A stretch of 5,753 bases of DNA from contig JAEOUK010000451.1 in assembly GCA_016839385.1 (NCBI GenBank), forward strand, positions 1 to 5,753. Reading direction: 5' to 3'. The stretch comes from Promethearchaeota archaeon. GTDB taxonomy: Archaea; Asgardarchaeota; Lokiarchaeia; Sigynarchaeales; MK-D1. The position numbers and the translations under genes were made by a program. This document shows, one piece after another, positions 1 to 5,277 of this stretch; position 1 is the stretch's first letter; every line of letters begins with the position of its first letter. Under the pieces are notes generated by a model. That model did no database searches. It was not told the DNA's origin and worked only from the letters and a program-made list of their open reading frames with translations.

Positions 1-546
1 CTTGAACAAGTAGATGCGCGTGACCGAGAAAACGGAACGGTGGCTACAAAACGATTAAGACAAGTAGCTCCTGAAACTGGTAAATTTCTTGCATTAACTG
101 CCAGAATTGCACCAGAAGGTAAATATATTGAAATTGGAACAAGTGCTGCGTATTCTACATTATGGCTTTCCCTAGCGGCAAAGGAACGAAAAATCCAAAT
201 CAATACATATGAAATACTCATTGAGAAATATAATCTAGCTTTAGAAACGGTAAAAATTACAAACACTCAAGAGTGGATTAATTTAAACTTTGGAAATGCA
301 TTGGAACTAGTACCAAAATTACAAGGAATTTCATTCTGCTTTTTAGATGCGGAAAAAATAGATTATAAGGAGTACTATATTCAAGTAATTCCTCGTATGG
401 TTCAAGGAGGATTGTTTCTGGCAGATAATGTAATCAGTCATTACGATCTGGTGAAACCAATGCTCAGTATTGCACTAACTGATCCTCGAGTCGATGCAGT
501 AATTGTGCCAATTGGAAAAGGTGTTTTATTATGTCGAGTCAACTGA
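1..546 (+). CDS. SAM-dependent O-methyltransferase, 5'-truncated by window edge
   Basis: This is a class I (Rossmann-fold) methyltransferase of the O-methyltransferase family 3/catechol-O-methyltransferase type, a soluble enzyme moving a methyl group from SAM to a hydroxyl group. The frame is open from base 1, giving 181 visible residues. A GTG at 40 lies inside the family-conserved N-terminal block (DARDRENGT then RLRQVAPETGKFLAL), so it is an internal Val and not the start. Probably only a few tens of residues are missing. Visible motifs, numbered from the first visible residue: SAM-binding EIGTS at 44-48, acidic motif II in NTYEIL (Glu71), FLDAEK with the likely metal-binding Asp116, and ADN with Asp142 and Asn143. 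The C-terminal VPIGKGVLLCR matches the usual family end, so the 3' end is intact. The substrate cannot be inferred. It lies 66 bp before the first DUF998-like gene, with no clear functional link. Confidence 0.9.
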   Translation, partial: LEQVDARDRENGTVATKRLRQVAPETGKFLALTARIAPEGKYIEIGTSAAYSTLWLSLAAKERKIQINTYEILIEKYNLALETVKITNTQEWINLNFGNALELVPKLQGISFCFLDAEKIDYKEYYIQVIPRMVQGGLFLADNVISHYDLVKPMLSIALTDPRVDAVIVPIGKGVLLCRVN

Positions 547-612
547 ATGGCAAACATACTTTTTCACCCATAACTATTTCAATCGAAAAAATAGATAGCT
601 GAATGATTTACT

Positions 613-1272
613 ATGTCTGCAAAAATTTCTCCAAAAGGATTACGTTGGCTCGTGTGGTCTACTTTTTTTGTTTTAATACCTACAATTGGACTTGCATGGT
701 TTTTTTATCCAGAAAAGTATGAATTTTTCCAAGAAGCCATTAGTTCTCTCGGAGGTTTAAGATCAAATAAAGAAAATTTACCAAATTTTCCCTCATATGT
801 AATTTTTTCAGCTGGATTTATAATAATGGGTATTCTAACAGTTTCCCTTTCTTTGATCTATCTAGTCAACTTGAAAAGGTTCAAATATGGAATTTTGAAA
901 GGAATTTTATTATTAATTATGGGAGTAGGAGCAATTTTCACCGCAATTCCATGGGATTTTAACTTTTTACATGGTATTGGAGCGTTTATGTACATTGCAG
1001 GGCTAGCGATTATTAATTTTGTATTTCAATTACTTCGATATGTTAAACGGCACGTTCCCAAACCTACCGATGCAAAACGAGCCTGGGATTATTATTGGGA
1101 TCTTTCTTTTGTGATATTGCTATTTGCAGCTGGAGCATTTTATTTTGTTATTCAAATATCTTCCATGATTGGTTATTCTTTACCGTTCATTAGCCCAGCT
1201 CTTGCTCAAAAGATAGTCTTATTTGCAGGATGCATCGCTATCTTCTTACTAGATATCGATGATGTGAAATAA
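613..1272 (+). CDS. DUF998-like six-helix membrane protein, paralogue 1
   Basis: This 219-residue integral membrane protein is the first of three tandem paralogues. Predicted helices lie at about 11-32, 62-85, 93-113, 120-141, 163-184 and 195-214. Basic loops (LKRFKYG; KRHVPKPT) place both termini inside the cell by the positive-inside rule. Family-like marks are ISSLGG (43-48) in the first outer loop, Asp115 and His120 in the short outer loop between helices 3 and 4, a QLLR motif after helix 4, WDYYWDL before helix 5, and an acidic C-terminal LLDIDD. The ISxLG plus D...H pattern resembles DUF998 and, more distantly, Frag1/DRAM/Sfk1 proteins; this is pattern recognition, not a profile search. 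No biochemical role is known that I would assign. The start is ATG 613, supported by the N-termini of the two paralogues. ATGAT lies 10 nt upstream, but no strong TATA box or Shine-Dalgarno is visible. Confidence 0.82.
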   Translation: MSAKISPKGLRWLVWSTFFVLIPTIGLAWFFYPEKYEFFQEAISSLGGLRSNKENLPNFPSYVIFSAGFIIMGILTVSLSLIYLVNLKRFKYGILKGILLLIMGVGAIFTAIPWDFNFLHGIGAFMYIAGLAIINFVFQLLRYVKRHVPKPTDAKRAWDYYWDLSFVILLFAAGAFYFVIQISSMIGYSLPFISPALAQKIVLFAGCIAIFLLDIDDVK

Positions 1273-1280
1273 TTTATCAT

Positions 1281-1302
1281 TCTTCTCTTTTTCTTACTTT
1301 TT
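1281..1302 (+). terminator. T-rich tract after paralogue 1, probable archaeal terminator
   Basis: A pyrimidine tract with T-runs of three to five begins nine bases after the stop codon of the first DUF998-like gene. There is no stem-loop before it, which fits the oligo-U type of termination in archaea. The assignment rests on composition only. Confidence 0.4.
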
Positions 1303-1336
1303 GAATTATCGCAGATAATTTTGGAAATCTACTAAG

Positions 1337-1345
1337 TTTAGTAAA
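1337..1345 (+). promoter_or_regulatory. Weak TATA-like box (TTTAGTAAA) before paralogue 2
   Basis: TTTAGTAAA lies inside an AT-rich run. A transcription start about 25 nt downstream would fall near 1363-1367, just before AGGAGA at 1367-1372 and the possible TTG start at 1381. The match to an archaeal TATA consensus is poor. An alternative is AGATAATTTT at 1313-1322, which shares its ten bases with the promoter of the zinc-ribbon gene at 4826. Confidence 0.3.
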
Positions 1346-1397
1346 AATTCTATTCGAGAACCTTTTAGGAGACTGTCACTTTGATTTGCATACATTC

Positions 1398-1402
1398 AGG
1401 AG
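1398..1402 (+). promoter_or_regulatory. Shine-Dalgarno AGGAG for ATG 1411
   Basis: AGGAG sits eight bases before ATG 1411, ideal spacing for a ribosome binding site. Together with paralogue N-termini starting MSxK, it selects ATG 1411 as the start. A second AGGAGA at 1367-1372 has the same eight-base spacing to an in-frame TTG at 1381, so a ten-residue longer form cannot be excluded. Confidence 0.6.
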
Positions 1403-1410
1403 TAATCAAC

Positions 1411-2067
1411 ATGTCTCAAAAAGTCAGCTCAAATGCTATGAGATGGATGATATGGACTATAGCATTTATCATGGTACTAACGATCGGTCTTGCATGGGTG
1501 TTTTATTCATTCCGAGAACCCTATAATTTCTTCCAAGAAACGATTTCAATGCTTGGAGGGCTTCATACAGATGAAGGACATCCGAATTTCCCATCTTTTG
1601 CAATATTCACAATTGGATTTCTATTAATTTCTGTTTTATGTTTAGTAACTGGAATTATTTACTTATCAAATTCCTCAGACTTTCAATATAGTGCTCTAAA
1701 AGGAATACTTTTGTTAATAATATCTATAGGAACCTTTGGAACTGCGATAATGCACGATTTCTTGAAAATAGTCCATGGTATTGGTGCTTTTATGTTTGTA
1801 ACAGGATTTGGATTTGTTGATTTCACGTGGCAATTAATGCGATATGCTCGGAAGTTATCTCAACCACCAAAGACTCGAAGGTGGGATTTCTATTTAGATG
1901 CAATAATGGTTTGGGTTCTATTGGTTGCAATATTAATATATTTCGTGTTTACAGCACTATTCTACTTCTCGAACTTATTGACTTTCACTTATGTCGCAAC
2001 CTCACAGAAAGTCTTGCTATTTGCAATAATTATTGCTACAGTATTACTGGATAAGGATGACATGTAG
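1411..2067 (+). CDS. DUF998-like six-helix membrane protein, paralogue 2
   Basis: This 218-residue membrane protein is the middle copy of the tandem set and the most divergent in its loops. Predicted helices lie at about 11-33, 62-86, 96-114, 122-144, 162-187 and 196-213. It keeps ISMLGG (45-50), HD at 115-116, His122 at the start of helix 4, RRWDFYLDA before helix 5 and the acidic end LLDKDDM. It lacks the HVPKPT sequence that the other two copies carry in the loop between helices 4 and 5, having KLSQPPKT instead. The start is set at ATG 1411, because MSQKVSSNAMRW aligns with MSAKISPKGLRW and MSDKPWITSKGMRW of its neighbours and AGGAG lies eight bases upstream. An in-frame TTG at 1381 would add MICIHSGVIN. 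The family call is DUF998/Frag1-like by motif pattern only; function unknown, probably at the cytoplasmic membrane. Confidence 0.82.
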   Translation: MSQKVSSNAMRWMIWTIAFIMVLTIGLAWVFYSFREPYNFFQETISMLGGLHTDEGHPNFPSFAIFTIGFLLISVLCLVTGIIYLSNSSDFQYSALKGILLLIISIGTFGTAIMHDFLKIVHGIGAFMFVTGFGFVDFTWQLMRYARKLSQPPKTRRWDFYLDAIMVWVLLVAILIYFVFTALFYFSNLLTFTYVATSQKVLLFAIIIATVLLDKDDM

Positions 2068-2074
2068 AACAGTA

Positions 2075-2091
2075 TCTCTTATTTTTTCTTT
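2075..2091 (+). terminator. T-rich tract after paralogue 2
   Basis: A pyrimidine tract containing six consecutive T follows the stop codon by seven bases without a preceding hairpin, as expected for an archaeal oligo-U terminator. It separates paralogue 2 from the promoter of paralogue 3. Confidence 0.45.
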
Positions 2092-2113
2092 AAGATCTAT
2101 CCTTTAGCAATTA

Positions 2114-2120
2114 TTTTATA
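2114..2120 (+). promoter_or_regulatory. TATA box (TTTTATA) for paralogue 3
   Basis: TTTTATA is centred 29 bases before ATG 2146. Archaeal transcription usually starts about 25-27 bases after the box centre, which puts the RNA 5' end within a few bases of the ATG. No Shine-Dalgarno is visible before 2146, consistent with a leaderless or nearly leaderless transcript. Confidence 0.6.
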
Positions 2121-2145
2121 CAACTAGGATCAAATATCACACATT

Positions 2146-2832
2146 ATGTCAGATAAACCTTGGATTACTTCAAAAGGAATGCGTTGGACATTCTGGATAT
2201 TAGTTGGTGTCCTTATATTAACAATAGGATTGTGTATAGGATTTTATCCAGAATCTTATCAATTCTTCAAGCAAACCATTAGTTCACTGGGTCAAGTAAC
2301 CTCATGGCCAAGTGGTTTTGACAACAAAGTTTCTCAATGGATTTTCACTGTTGGTTTTGGTATCATCGCTGCAGGTGCATTATTTATGATGATCGCATAT
2401 ACTAATGTCAAAGGATTTTATGGAGCAGGATGGAAAGTATTTATGTTGTTCATCTTCTTCTTTGGTGCAGTTGGAACAGCTTTTCCCGCCGATCATCCTG
2501 ATGCAACATTTAGAATCTATCACATTGCAGGTGCAGCATTATTCGTCAGTGGTTTTGGATTATTCAACTTTATTGCTCAATTACTTCGATTTATCCGAAA
2601 GCATGTACCCAAACCAACGGAAGGAAAACGGAAATGGGATTATTATCTAGATTTAGTATTTGTCATCCTTGTATTCATTGCAGTCTTATGGTATCTTCTA
2701 TCGGGATTATTTGGATTTTTAGGAATATCTACACCATGGGTTCTTACAATTTTCAATCTTTTCATATCCCAGAAGATTTTATTATTTGTAGGATGCATTG
2801 CTGCATTTTTACTGGATCTTGATGATATGTAG
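2146..2832 (+). CDS. DUF998-like six-helix membrane protein, paralogue 3
   Basis: This 228-residue membrane protein is the copy that looks most like classical DUF998. Helices are predicted at about 14-34, 65-86, 94-114, 126-148, 169-192 and 200-223. It has TISSLG (44-49) in the first outer loop and the DUF998-type FPADHPD (113-119) followed by His126 at the start of helix 4. GFGLFNFIAQLLR, the basic loop RKHVPKPT, KWDYYLDL and the acidic end LLDLDDM are shared with paralogue 1. Its loop between helices 3 and 4 is several residues longer than in the other two copies. ATG 2146 is supported by the TATA box 29 bases upstream and by paralogue alignment. A four-residue longer N-terminal tail (MSDKPWITSK) sets it apart. 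No enzymatic activity is established for the family that I can assign here. Confidence 0.85.
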   Translation: MSDKPWITSKGMRWTFWILVGVLILTIGLCIGFYPESYQFFKQTISSLGQVTSWPSGFDNKVSQWIFTVGFGIIAAGALFMMIAYTNVKGFYGAGWKVFMLFIFFFGAVGTAFPADHPDATFRIYHIAGAALFVSGFGLFNFIAQLLRFIRKHVPKPTEGKRKWDYYLDLVFVILVFIAVLWYLLSGLFGFLGISTPWVLTIFNLFISQKILLFVGCIAAFLLDLDDM

Positions 2833-2842
2833 ATATAAATTA

Positions 2843-2863
2843 CTTTTTTTATTTCCTTTCTTT
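2843..2863 (+). terminator. T-rich tract after paralogue 3
   Basis: Seven consecutive T followed by further T/C-rich sequence begins ten bases after the stop codon, with no hairpin. It probably ends the paralogue 3 transcript before the protease promoter at 2877. Confidence 0.5.
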
Positions 2864-2876
2864 CTACCAATGCCTA

Positions 2877-2884
2877 TTTATAAT
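2877..2884 (+). promoter_or_regulatory. TATA box (TTTATAAT) for the CPBP protease gene
   Basis: TTTATAAT is a good archaeal TATA box. From its centre, transcription would start near 2905-2909, at or just before the GTG at 2909. Its last two bases overlap the inverted repeat at 2883-2901, so a protein bound there could compete with TBP/TFB or block the polymerase. Confidence 0.6.
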
Positions 2885-2901
2885 CTAATCAATAATTAGA
2901 T
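2883..2901. promoter_or_regulatory. Perfect 7-bp inverted repeat, candidate operator
   Basis: ATCTAAT, five spacer bases (CAATA), then ATTAGAT form a perfect dyad of 19 bp. It lies between the TATA box and the start codon of the protease gene, the usual position for archaeal repressor operators. The half-sites are AT-rich, so chance is possible. It could also fold as a weak hairpin, but the predicted RNA 5' end is downstream of it, which argues for a DNA-level site. Confidence 0.4.
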
Positions 2902-2907
2902 CAAAAA

Positions 2908-2911
2908 GGTG
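2908..2911 (+). promoter_or_regulatory. GGTG Shine-Dalgarno, or leaderless GTG start
   Basis: GGTG matches the 3' portion of the archaeal Shine-Dalgarno (GGAGGTGAT) and stands six bases before ATG 2918. The GTG within it at 2909 is also an in-frame start and coincides with the predicted RNA 5' end. The two readings, leaderless GTG or SD-led ATG, differ by three residues (MSK). Confidence 0.45.
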
Positions 2912-3913
2912 TCAAAAATGGAAGATAATAATTCTTTACCTCCCATGCAAGTAATTCGAGAGCCATTTTTAATTCGAAATCCATGGTTTAGCATCGTGAT
3001 GGTGATGTTGTTTTATACATTGTTTCTATTAGTTCCTCAACTAGTATATGCATATTATGTTAATCCCTCTTTTACATTCACACATCCTTATGTTCTACGG
3101 ATTATCGAATTTTCATCGTTGGGAATATTATTAATGGTATTTCTCCCTTACTTAAGAATTCCTAAAAATAATAGAACCTATAGACAATATTTTATTGATA
3201 TTCGAATTTCTCCCACAAAACTGAAAAGTATTTTAGTGGGATTAGTTTTTACAATCGTGGTTTTTATTTTAGCCTATGGTTCCGTTTATCTCAGTGCAAT
3301 TCTTTCAAAAATCTACTATGTCAATGTGCAAGGTCTATTTATACCCGATGCTCCGCGAGTGGTTTGGGATCCAAGCTATCTGTTGGACCCATCAGAAACT
3401 TTGAATGTATATTATGCATTAACCCCAGGAATAATGGAAGAGATAGCATTTAGAGGGGTGATTTTGATGTTATTATTAAAAAAGTACAAATGGAAAACTG
3501 CTGTTGTAGTAGATGGGGTACTTTTTGGACTATTTCATCTCTTGAATTTATTAGGACCTAGTTTGAACTATTTTGGAGGAGCACCAGGATGGACATTAGA
3601 TTTATATAAAGCTTACTTGCTTTCAGTTAGTTTTCAAGTTGTGTATGCAGCAAGTTTGGGTATCGCCTTTGCATTATTATTTGTGAAATCAGAAAGCTTA
3701 TTGGCATGTATACTCGTTCATTGGTTAATAGATGCGTTTGGGGGATTAGTATTATACCCAAATATTGGTTTTTCTTGGATCTATTTCATTTGTATAACAT
3801 TGCTTGGAATTGGAATACTTCCTGCAATTCTTAACTGGTATATTATCAATGGATTTTACCGAGGGGAGCCGAGAAATCCTTGGGACCTTAAAACGGAAAT
3901 TACACAATTTTAG
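2909..3913 (+). CDS. CPBP-family intramembrane metalloprotease (CAAX protease/Rce1-like)
   Basis: This polytopic membrane protease has 334 residues from GTG 2909, or 331 from ATG 2918. CPBP proteases cleave substrates within or near the membrane; Rce1 homologues trim prenylated CAAX proteins and others act in bacteriocin maturation or immunity. All three family motifs are present: EEIAFR (Glu177, Glu178, Arg182), FGLFH (Phe206, His210), and HWLID (His271, Asp275). These are the expected glutamates and histidines of the active site. About eight hydrophobic segments are predicted (27-49, 61-81, 106-132, 168-190, 198-216, 235-259, 263-283, 289-312), with a hydrophilic N-terminal tail and a charged C-terminal tail. 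The gene has its own TATA box and a candidate operator. It converges on the ParB-like gene with overlapping stop codons. The substrate is unknown; the neighbouring membrane proteins are not obvious CAAX substrates. Confidence 0.92.
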   Translation: MSKMEDNNSLPPMQVIREPFLIRNPWFSIVMVMLFYTLFLLVPQLVYAYYVNPSFTFTHPYVLRIIEFSSLGILLMVFLPYLRIPKNNRTYRQYFIDIRISPTKLKSILVGLVFTIVVFILAYGSVYLSAILSKIYYVNVQGLFIPDAPRVVWDPSYLLDPSETLNVYYALTPGIMEEIAFRGVILMLLLKKYKWKTAVVVDGVLFGLFHLLNLLGPSLNYFGGAPGWTLDLYKAYLLSVSFQVVYAASLGIAFALLFVKSESLLACILVHWLIDAFGGLVLYPNIGFSWIYFICITLLGIGILPAILNWYIINGFYRGEPRNPWDLKTEITQF

Positions 3914-4305
3914 TTTTTTTCTTTATTTCTCTGTTTCTCTATTTTTGCATGTAACTCATCGCAACGCTGATACCATAAAATTTCATATTGGGAGTGTGGA
4001 ATGATTCTTTTACTGAGATCTTCTATGGAATAAATTTTTTCATCCATACACCATTGAACACATATTTCATATAATTCCCAATCCAAATCTTCATATTCTT
4101 GGTATACTTGAATGATGGAGTGACCGATTAAATGTAGTGCAACTGCTCGTGTATGTCCATCGACGAAAATCGTTTTTCCATTTAATATTTTAATGGGAAT
4201 TGGTTCATATTGTACCGTTTGCGTGGAATTAAGCGATTCTTGTACTTTCTTTAGCTTTTGTTCACTAATATATAATTGGCTTGGATGGATTTTCGACATT
4301 TCCAT
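3910..4305 (-). CDS. Stand-alone ParB/Srx-like domain protein
   Basis: This small soluble protein of 131 residues belongs to the ParB N-terminal/sulfiredoxin-like fold. IHPSQLYIS near the N-terminus, PIPIKILNGKTIFVDGHTR (36-53), and DLDWELYEICVQWC (73-86) match a widespread family of solitary ParB-like proteins often annotated as chromosome-partitioning or ParB nuclease. DGHTRAVA fits GxxRxxA, the phosphate-contacting motif of ParB CTPases. No helix-turn-helix or dimerisation domain follows, so it is unlikely to be a true partition protein. The C-terminus is a Lys/Glu-rich tail (KIEKQRNKEKN). The start may be ATG at 4305 or the Met two codons in (4299), which gives the family-typical MxxIxPSQLYIS beginning. 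No close Shine-Dalgarno precedes either. It is divergent from the zinc-ribbon gene at 4397 and its stop overlaps that of the protease. Function not established. Confidence 0.8.
   Translation of the reverse strand: MEMSKIHPSQLYISEQKLKKVQESLNSTQTVQYEPIPIKILNGKTIFVDGHTRAVALHLIGHSIIQVYQEYEDLDWELYEICVQWCMDEKIYSIEDLSKRIIPHSQYEILWYQRCDELHAKIEKQRNKEKN
3914..3946 (+). terminator. T-rich tract ending the protease transcript, inside the antisense gene
   Basis: T-runs of seven, three, three and five bases begin directly after the protease stop codon. The same bases, read on the other strand, encode the Lys/Glu/Arg-rich tail of the ParB-like protein. It is a plausible oligo-U terminator, though the coding constraint on the minus strand could explain the composition equally well. 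Confidence 0.4.
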
Positions 4306-4396
4306 GAAGAAAGTATTTACCAGAGATGAACACCTCAGTTGTAGTGTGATTAATCATTCATCAAAACGTTTAATAGTTTTATTTTGTTAAAACTGA
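4306..4396. other. Divergent intergenic region, two promoters expected
   Basis: These 91 bases separate the minus-strand ParB-like gene from the plus-strand zinc-ribbon gene. The plus-strand TATA-like box is at 4369-4375. On the minus strand no good TATA box is seen at the right distance from ATG 4305. GAGGTG at 4336-4331 is a strong Shine-Dalgarno sequence but lies 25 bases from that ATG. Confidence 0.5.
4369..4375 (+). promoter_or_regulatory. TATA-like box (TTTAATA) for zinc-ribbon gene 1
   Basis: TTTAATA is centred 25 bases before ATG 4397 and 34 before ATG 4406. The first distance suits a leaderless start at 4397. The second matches the spacing in the two downstream paralogues (35 and 36 bases) and would leave a leader of about nine bases starting at ATGAT. 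Confidence 0.5.
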
Positions 4397-4732
4397 ATGA
4401 TTGATATGAATGCATATGAACAGCAGAAAGGGAAAGTAAAAAAAGCAAAAAGAGGAAATTTGCTACTTTGGATAGGCCTAATAATAACAATCGTCGCAAT
4501 AGTACTCTTAATTATAGGGTTCGTGCCTACCATGACTAATGCTTTGACTTATGCAGTGATCGGTGCTTTTATGTTGGTTATCGGTCTCGCTGCAACTATA
4601 TATGGTTTACAATTAAAGAAACAAGGGAAAGGGATTGATATTGGAATCACAACAGTTAAATGCAAAAATTGTGGTTTCTTAGAAAGAGCTGGAGCAGAAT
4701 TTTGCTCGAAATGTGGGAAGGCTATGCAATAA
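4397..4732 (+). CDS. Two-helix membrane protein with C-terminal zinc ribbon, paralogue 1
   Basis: This small membrane protein has 111 residues. A basic N-terminal stretch (KGKVKKAKRG, 11-20) precedes two hydrophobic helices at about 22-43 and 50-71. After a short linker comes a C-terminal zinc ribbon, VKCKNCGF with EFCSKCGK. Cys89, Cys92, Cys103 and Cys106 are the expected zinc ligands. Both ends should face the cytoplasm, putting the ribbon inside the cell. Such ribbons usually mediate protein or nucleic-acid contacts; no specific role is known. It is the shortest of three tandem paralogues, with a linker only about 15 residues long against about 50 in the next copy. Start: ATG 4397 gives an N-terminus nearly as long as the paralogues; ATG 4406 fits their promoter-to-start spacing better. 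Confidence 0.82.
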   Translation: MIDMNAYEQQKGKVKKAKRGNLLLWIGLIITIVAIVLLIIGFVPTMTNALTYAVIGAFMLVIGLAATIYGLQLKKQGKGIDIGITTVKCKNCGFLERAGAEFCSKCGKAMQ

Positions 4733-4746
4733 ATTTATGATGAAAG

Positions 4747-4772
4747 TTTTCCATTTTTGTTTTATTGTTTTA
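4747..4772 (+). terminator. T-rich tract after zinc-ribbon gene 1
   Basis: Four T-runs of four or five bases follow the stop codon within 40 bases, without a hairpin. This suggests an oligo-U terminator before the promoter of the next paralogue. Confidence 0.45.
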
Positions 4773-4779
4773 GTTCATT

Positions 4780-4797
4780 AAGATAATTTTATTAAAT
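4780..4797 (+). promoter_or_regulatory. BRE/TATA promoter of zinc-ribbon gene 2
   Basis: AAGATA followed by TTTATTAAAT has a near-copy before the next paralogue (5410-5427), at almost the same distance from the start codon (46 and 47 bases). TTTATTA at 4788-4794 is the TATA box and AAGATA is in the position of a BRE. The predicted RNA 5' end is near 4816-4818, within the ATGAT element. Confidence 0.6.
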
Positions 4798-4825
4798 CTT
4801 CTTATCATCCAAGATATGATGATTT

Positions 4826-5275
4826 ATGCCAATCAGTGATGAAGAATATAATCAAACGAAAGCAAGTCTTAAAAAAAGATCGAAATCATTACTCATTTCA
4901 GGAGTAATCGTCTTAATAGTAGCAATAACCATGATTGCCTTAAGTTTTGTTTTCTCAGATTTTGGACCCAATCTAGCTCTTATGTTTCCTGCTTTTTTTG
5001 GCTTATTTATTGGAAGCGTATTATGCATGATCGGTTTCTATCTTTGGTATGCGACAAAGATGGAAAAAATTTCAGGATATGTGTCGAAAGCTACAGGAGA
5101 TTCAGCTAAATACTCAACAGAGAAAGTAACCGATGGATTCGCTACCGGGCTTGAAAAACATGGAATGTCCATTGGTGGTGGAGGAAAAGAAATAGTAAAA
5201 GTTAAATGTCGTAACTGCGGATACTTAGAAACTGAAGATGCAGAATTTTGCAGTAAGTGTGGACAAACAATTTAG
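4826..5275 (+). CDS. Two-helix membrane protein with C-terminal zinc ribbon, paralogue 2
   Basis: This 149-residue membrane protein has the same plan as its upstream neighbour. An acidic-then-basic N-terminus (SDEEY, then KKRSK) leads into helices at about 22-43 and 51-75. A hydrophilic linker of about 50 residues follows, with small-residue and glycine-rich stretches (ATGDSAKYSTEKVTDGFATG; GGGG at 117-120). The protein ends in a zinc ribbon with Cys128, Cys131, Cys142 and Cys145 (VKCRNCGYL; EFCSKCGQ). The linker looks flexible and would hold the ribbon away from the membrane on the cytoplasmic side. ATG 4826 is supported by the matching MxxSDEEY start of the third paralogue and by the shared promoter. 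Function unknown. Confidence 0.85.
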   Translation: MPISDEEYNQTKASLKKRSKSLLISGVIVLIVAITMIALSFVFSDFGPNLALMFPAFFGLFIGSVLCMIGFYLWYATKMEKISGYVSKATGDSAKYSTEKVTDGFATGLEKHGMSIGGGGKEIVKVKCRNCGYLETEDAEFCSKCGQTI

Positions 5276-5277
5276 TC

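Noticed and set aside
40..42. GTG at 40 as the methyltransferase start
   Set aside because: The frame is open to base 1 and the upstream residues (LEQVDARDREN) match the family N-terminus, so the gene is cut by the window edge.
535..546. C-terminal Cys-Arg-Val-Asn of the methyltransferase as a CAAX box for the nearby protease
   Set aside because: The Cys-Arg ending is part of the usual family C-terminus, and this is a soluble enzyme without other signs of prenylation.
1827..2054. Alternative-frame reading frame inside DUF998-like paralogue 2
   Set aside because: It is a shadow of the conserved membrane-protein frame, with no independent support.
2643..2870. Minus-strand reading frame of 75 codons
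   Set aside because: It lies opposite the end of a well-supported membrane-protein gene, has no family signature, and its composition follows from the complementary codons.
4193..4390. Plus-strand reading frame of 65 codons across the ParB-like gene start
   Set aside because: It overlaps a recognisable family member on the other strand and has no promoter or homology signal.
4403..4417. ATATG-AATG-CATAT inverted repeat at the start of zinc-ribbon gene 1
   Set aside because: Only five AT-rich base pairs inside coding sequence; likely chance, and not repeated in the paralogues.
5255..5275. CGQTI ending of the zinc-ribbon protein as a CAAX-like motif
   Set aside because: The cysteine is fifth from the end and is the fourth zinc ligand of the ribbon.
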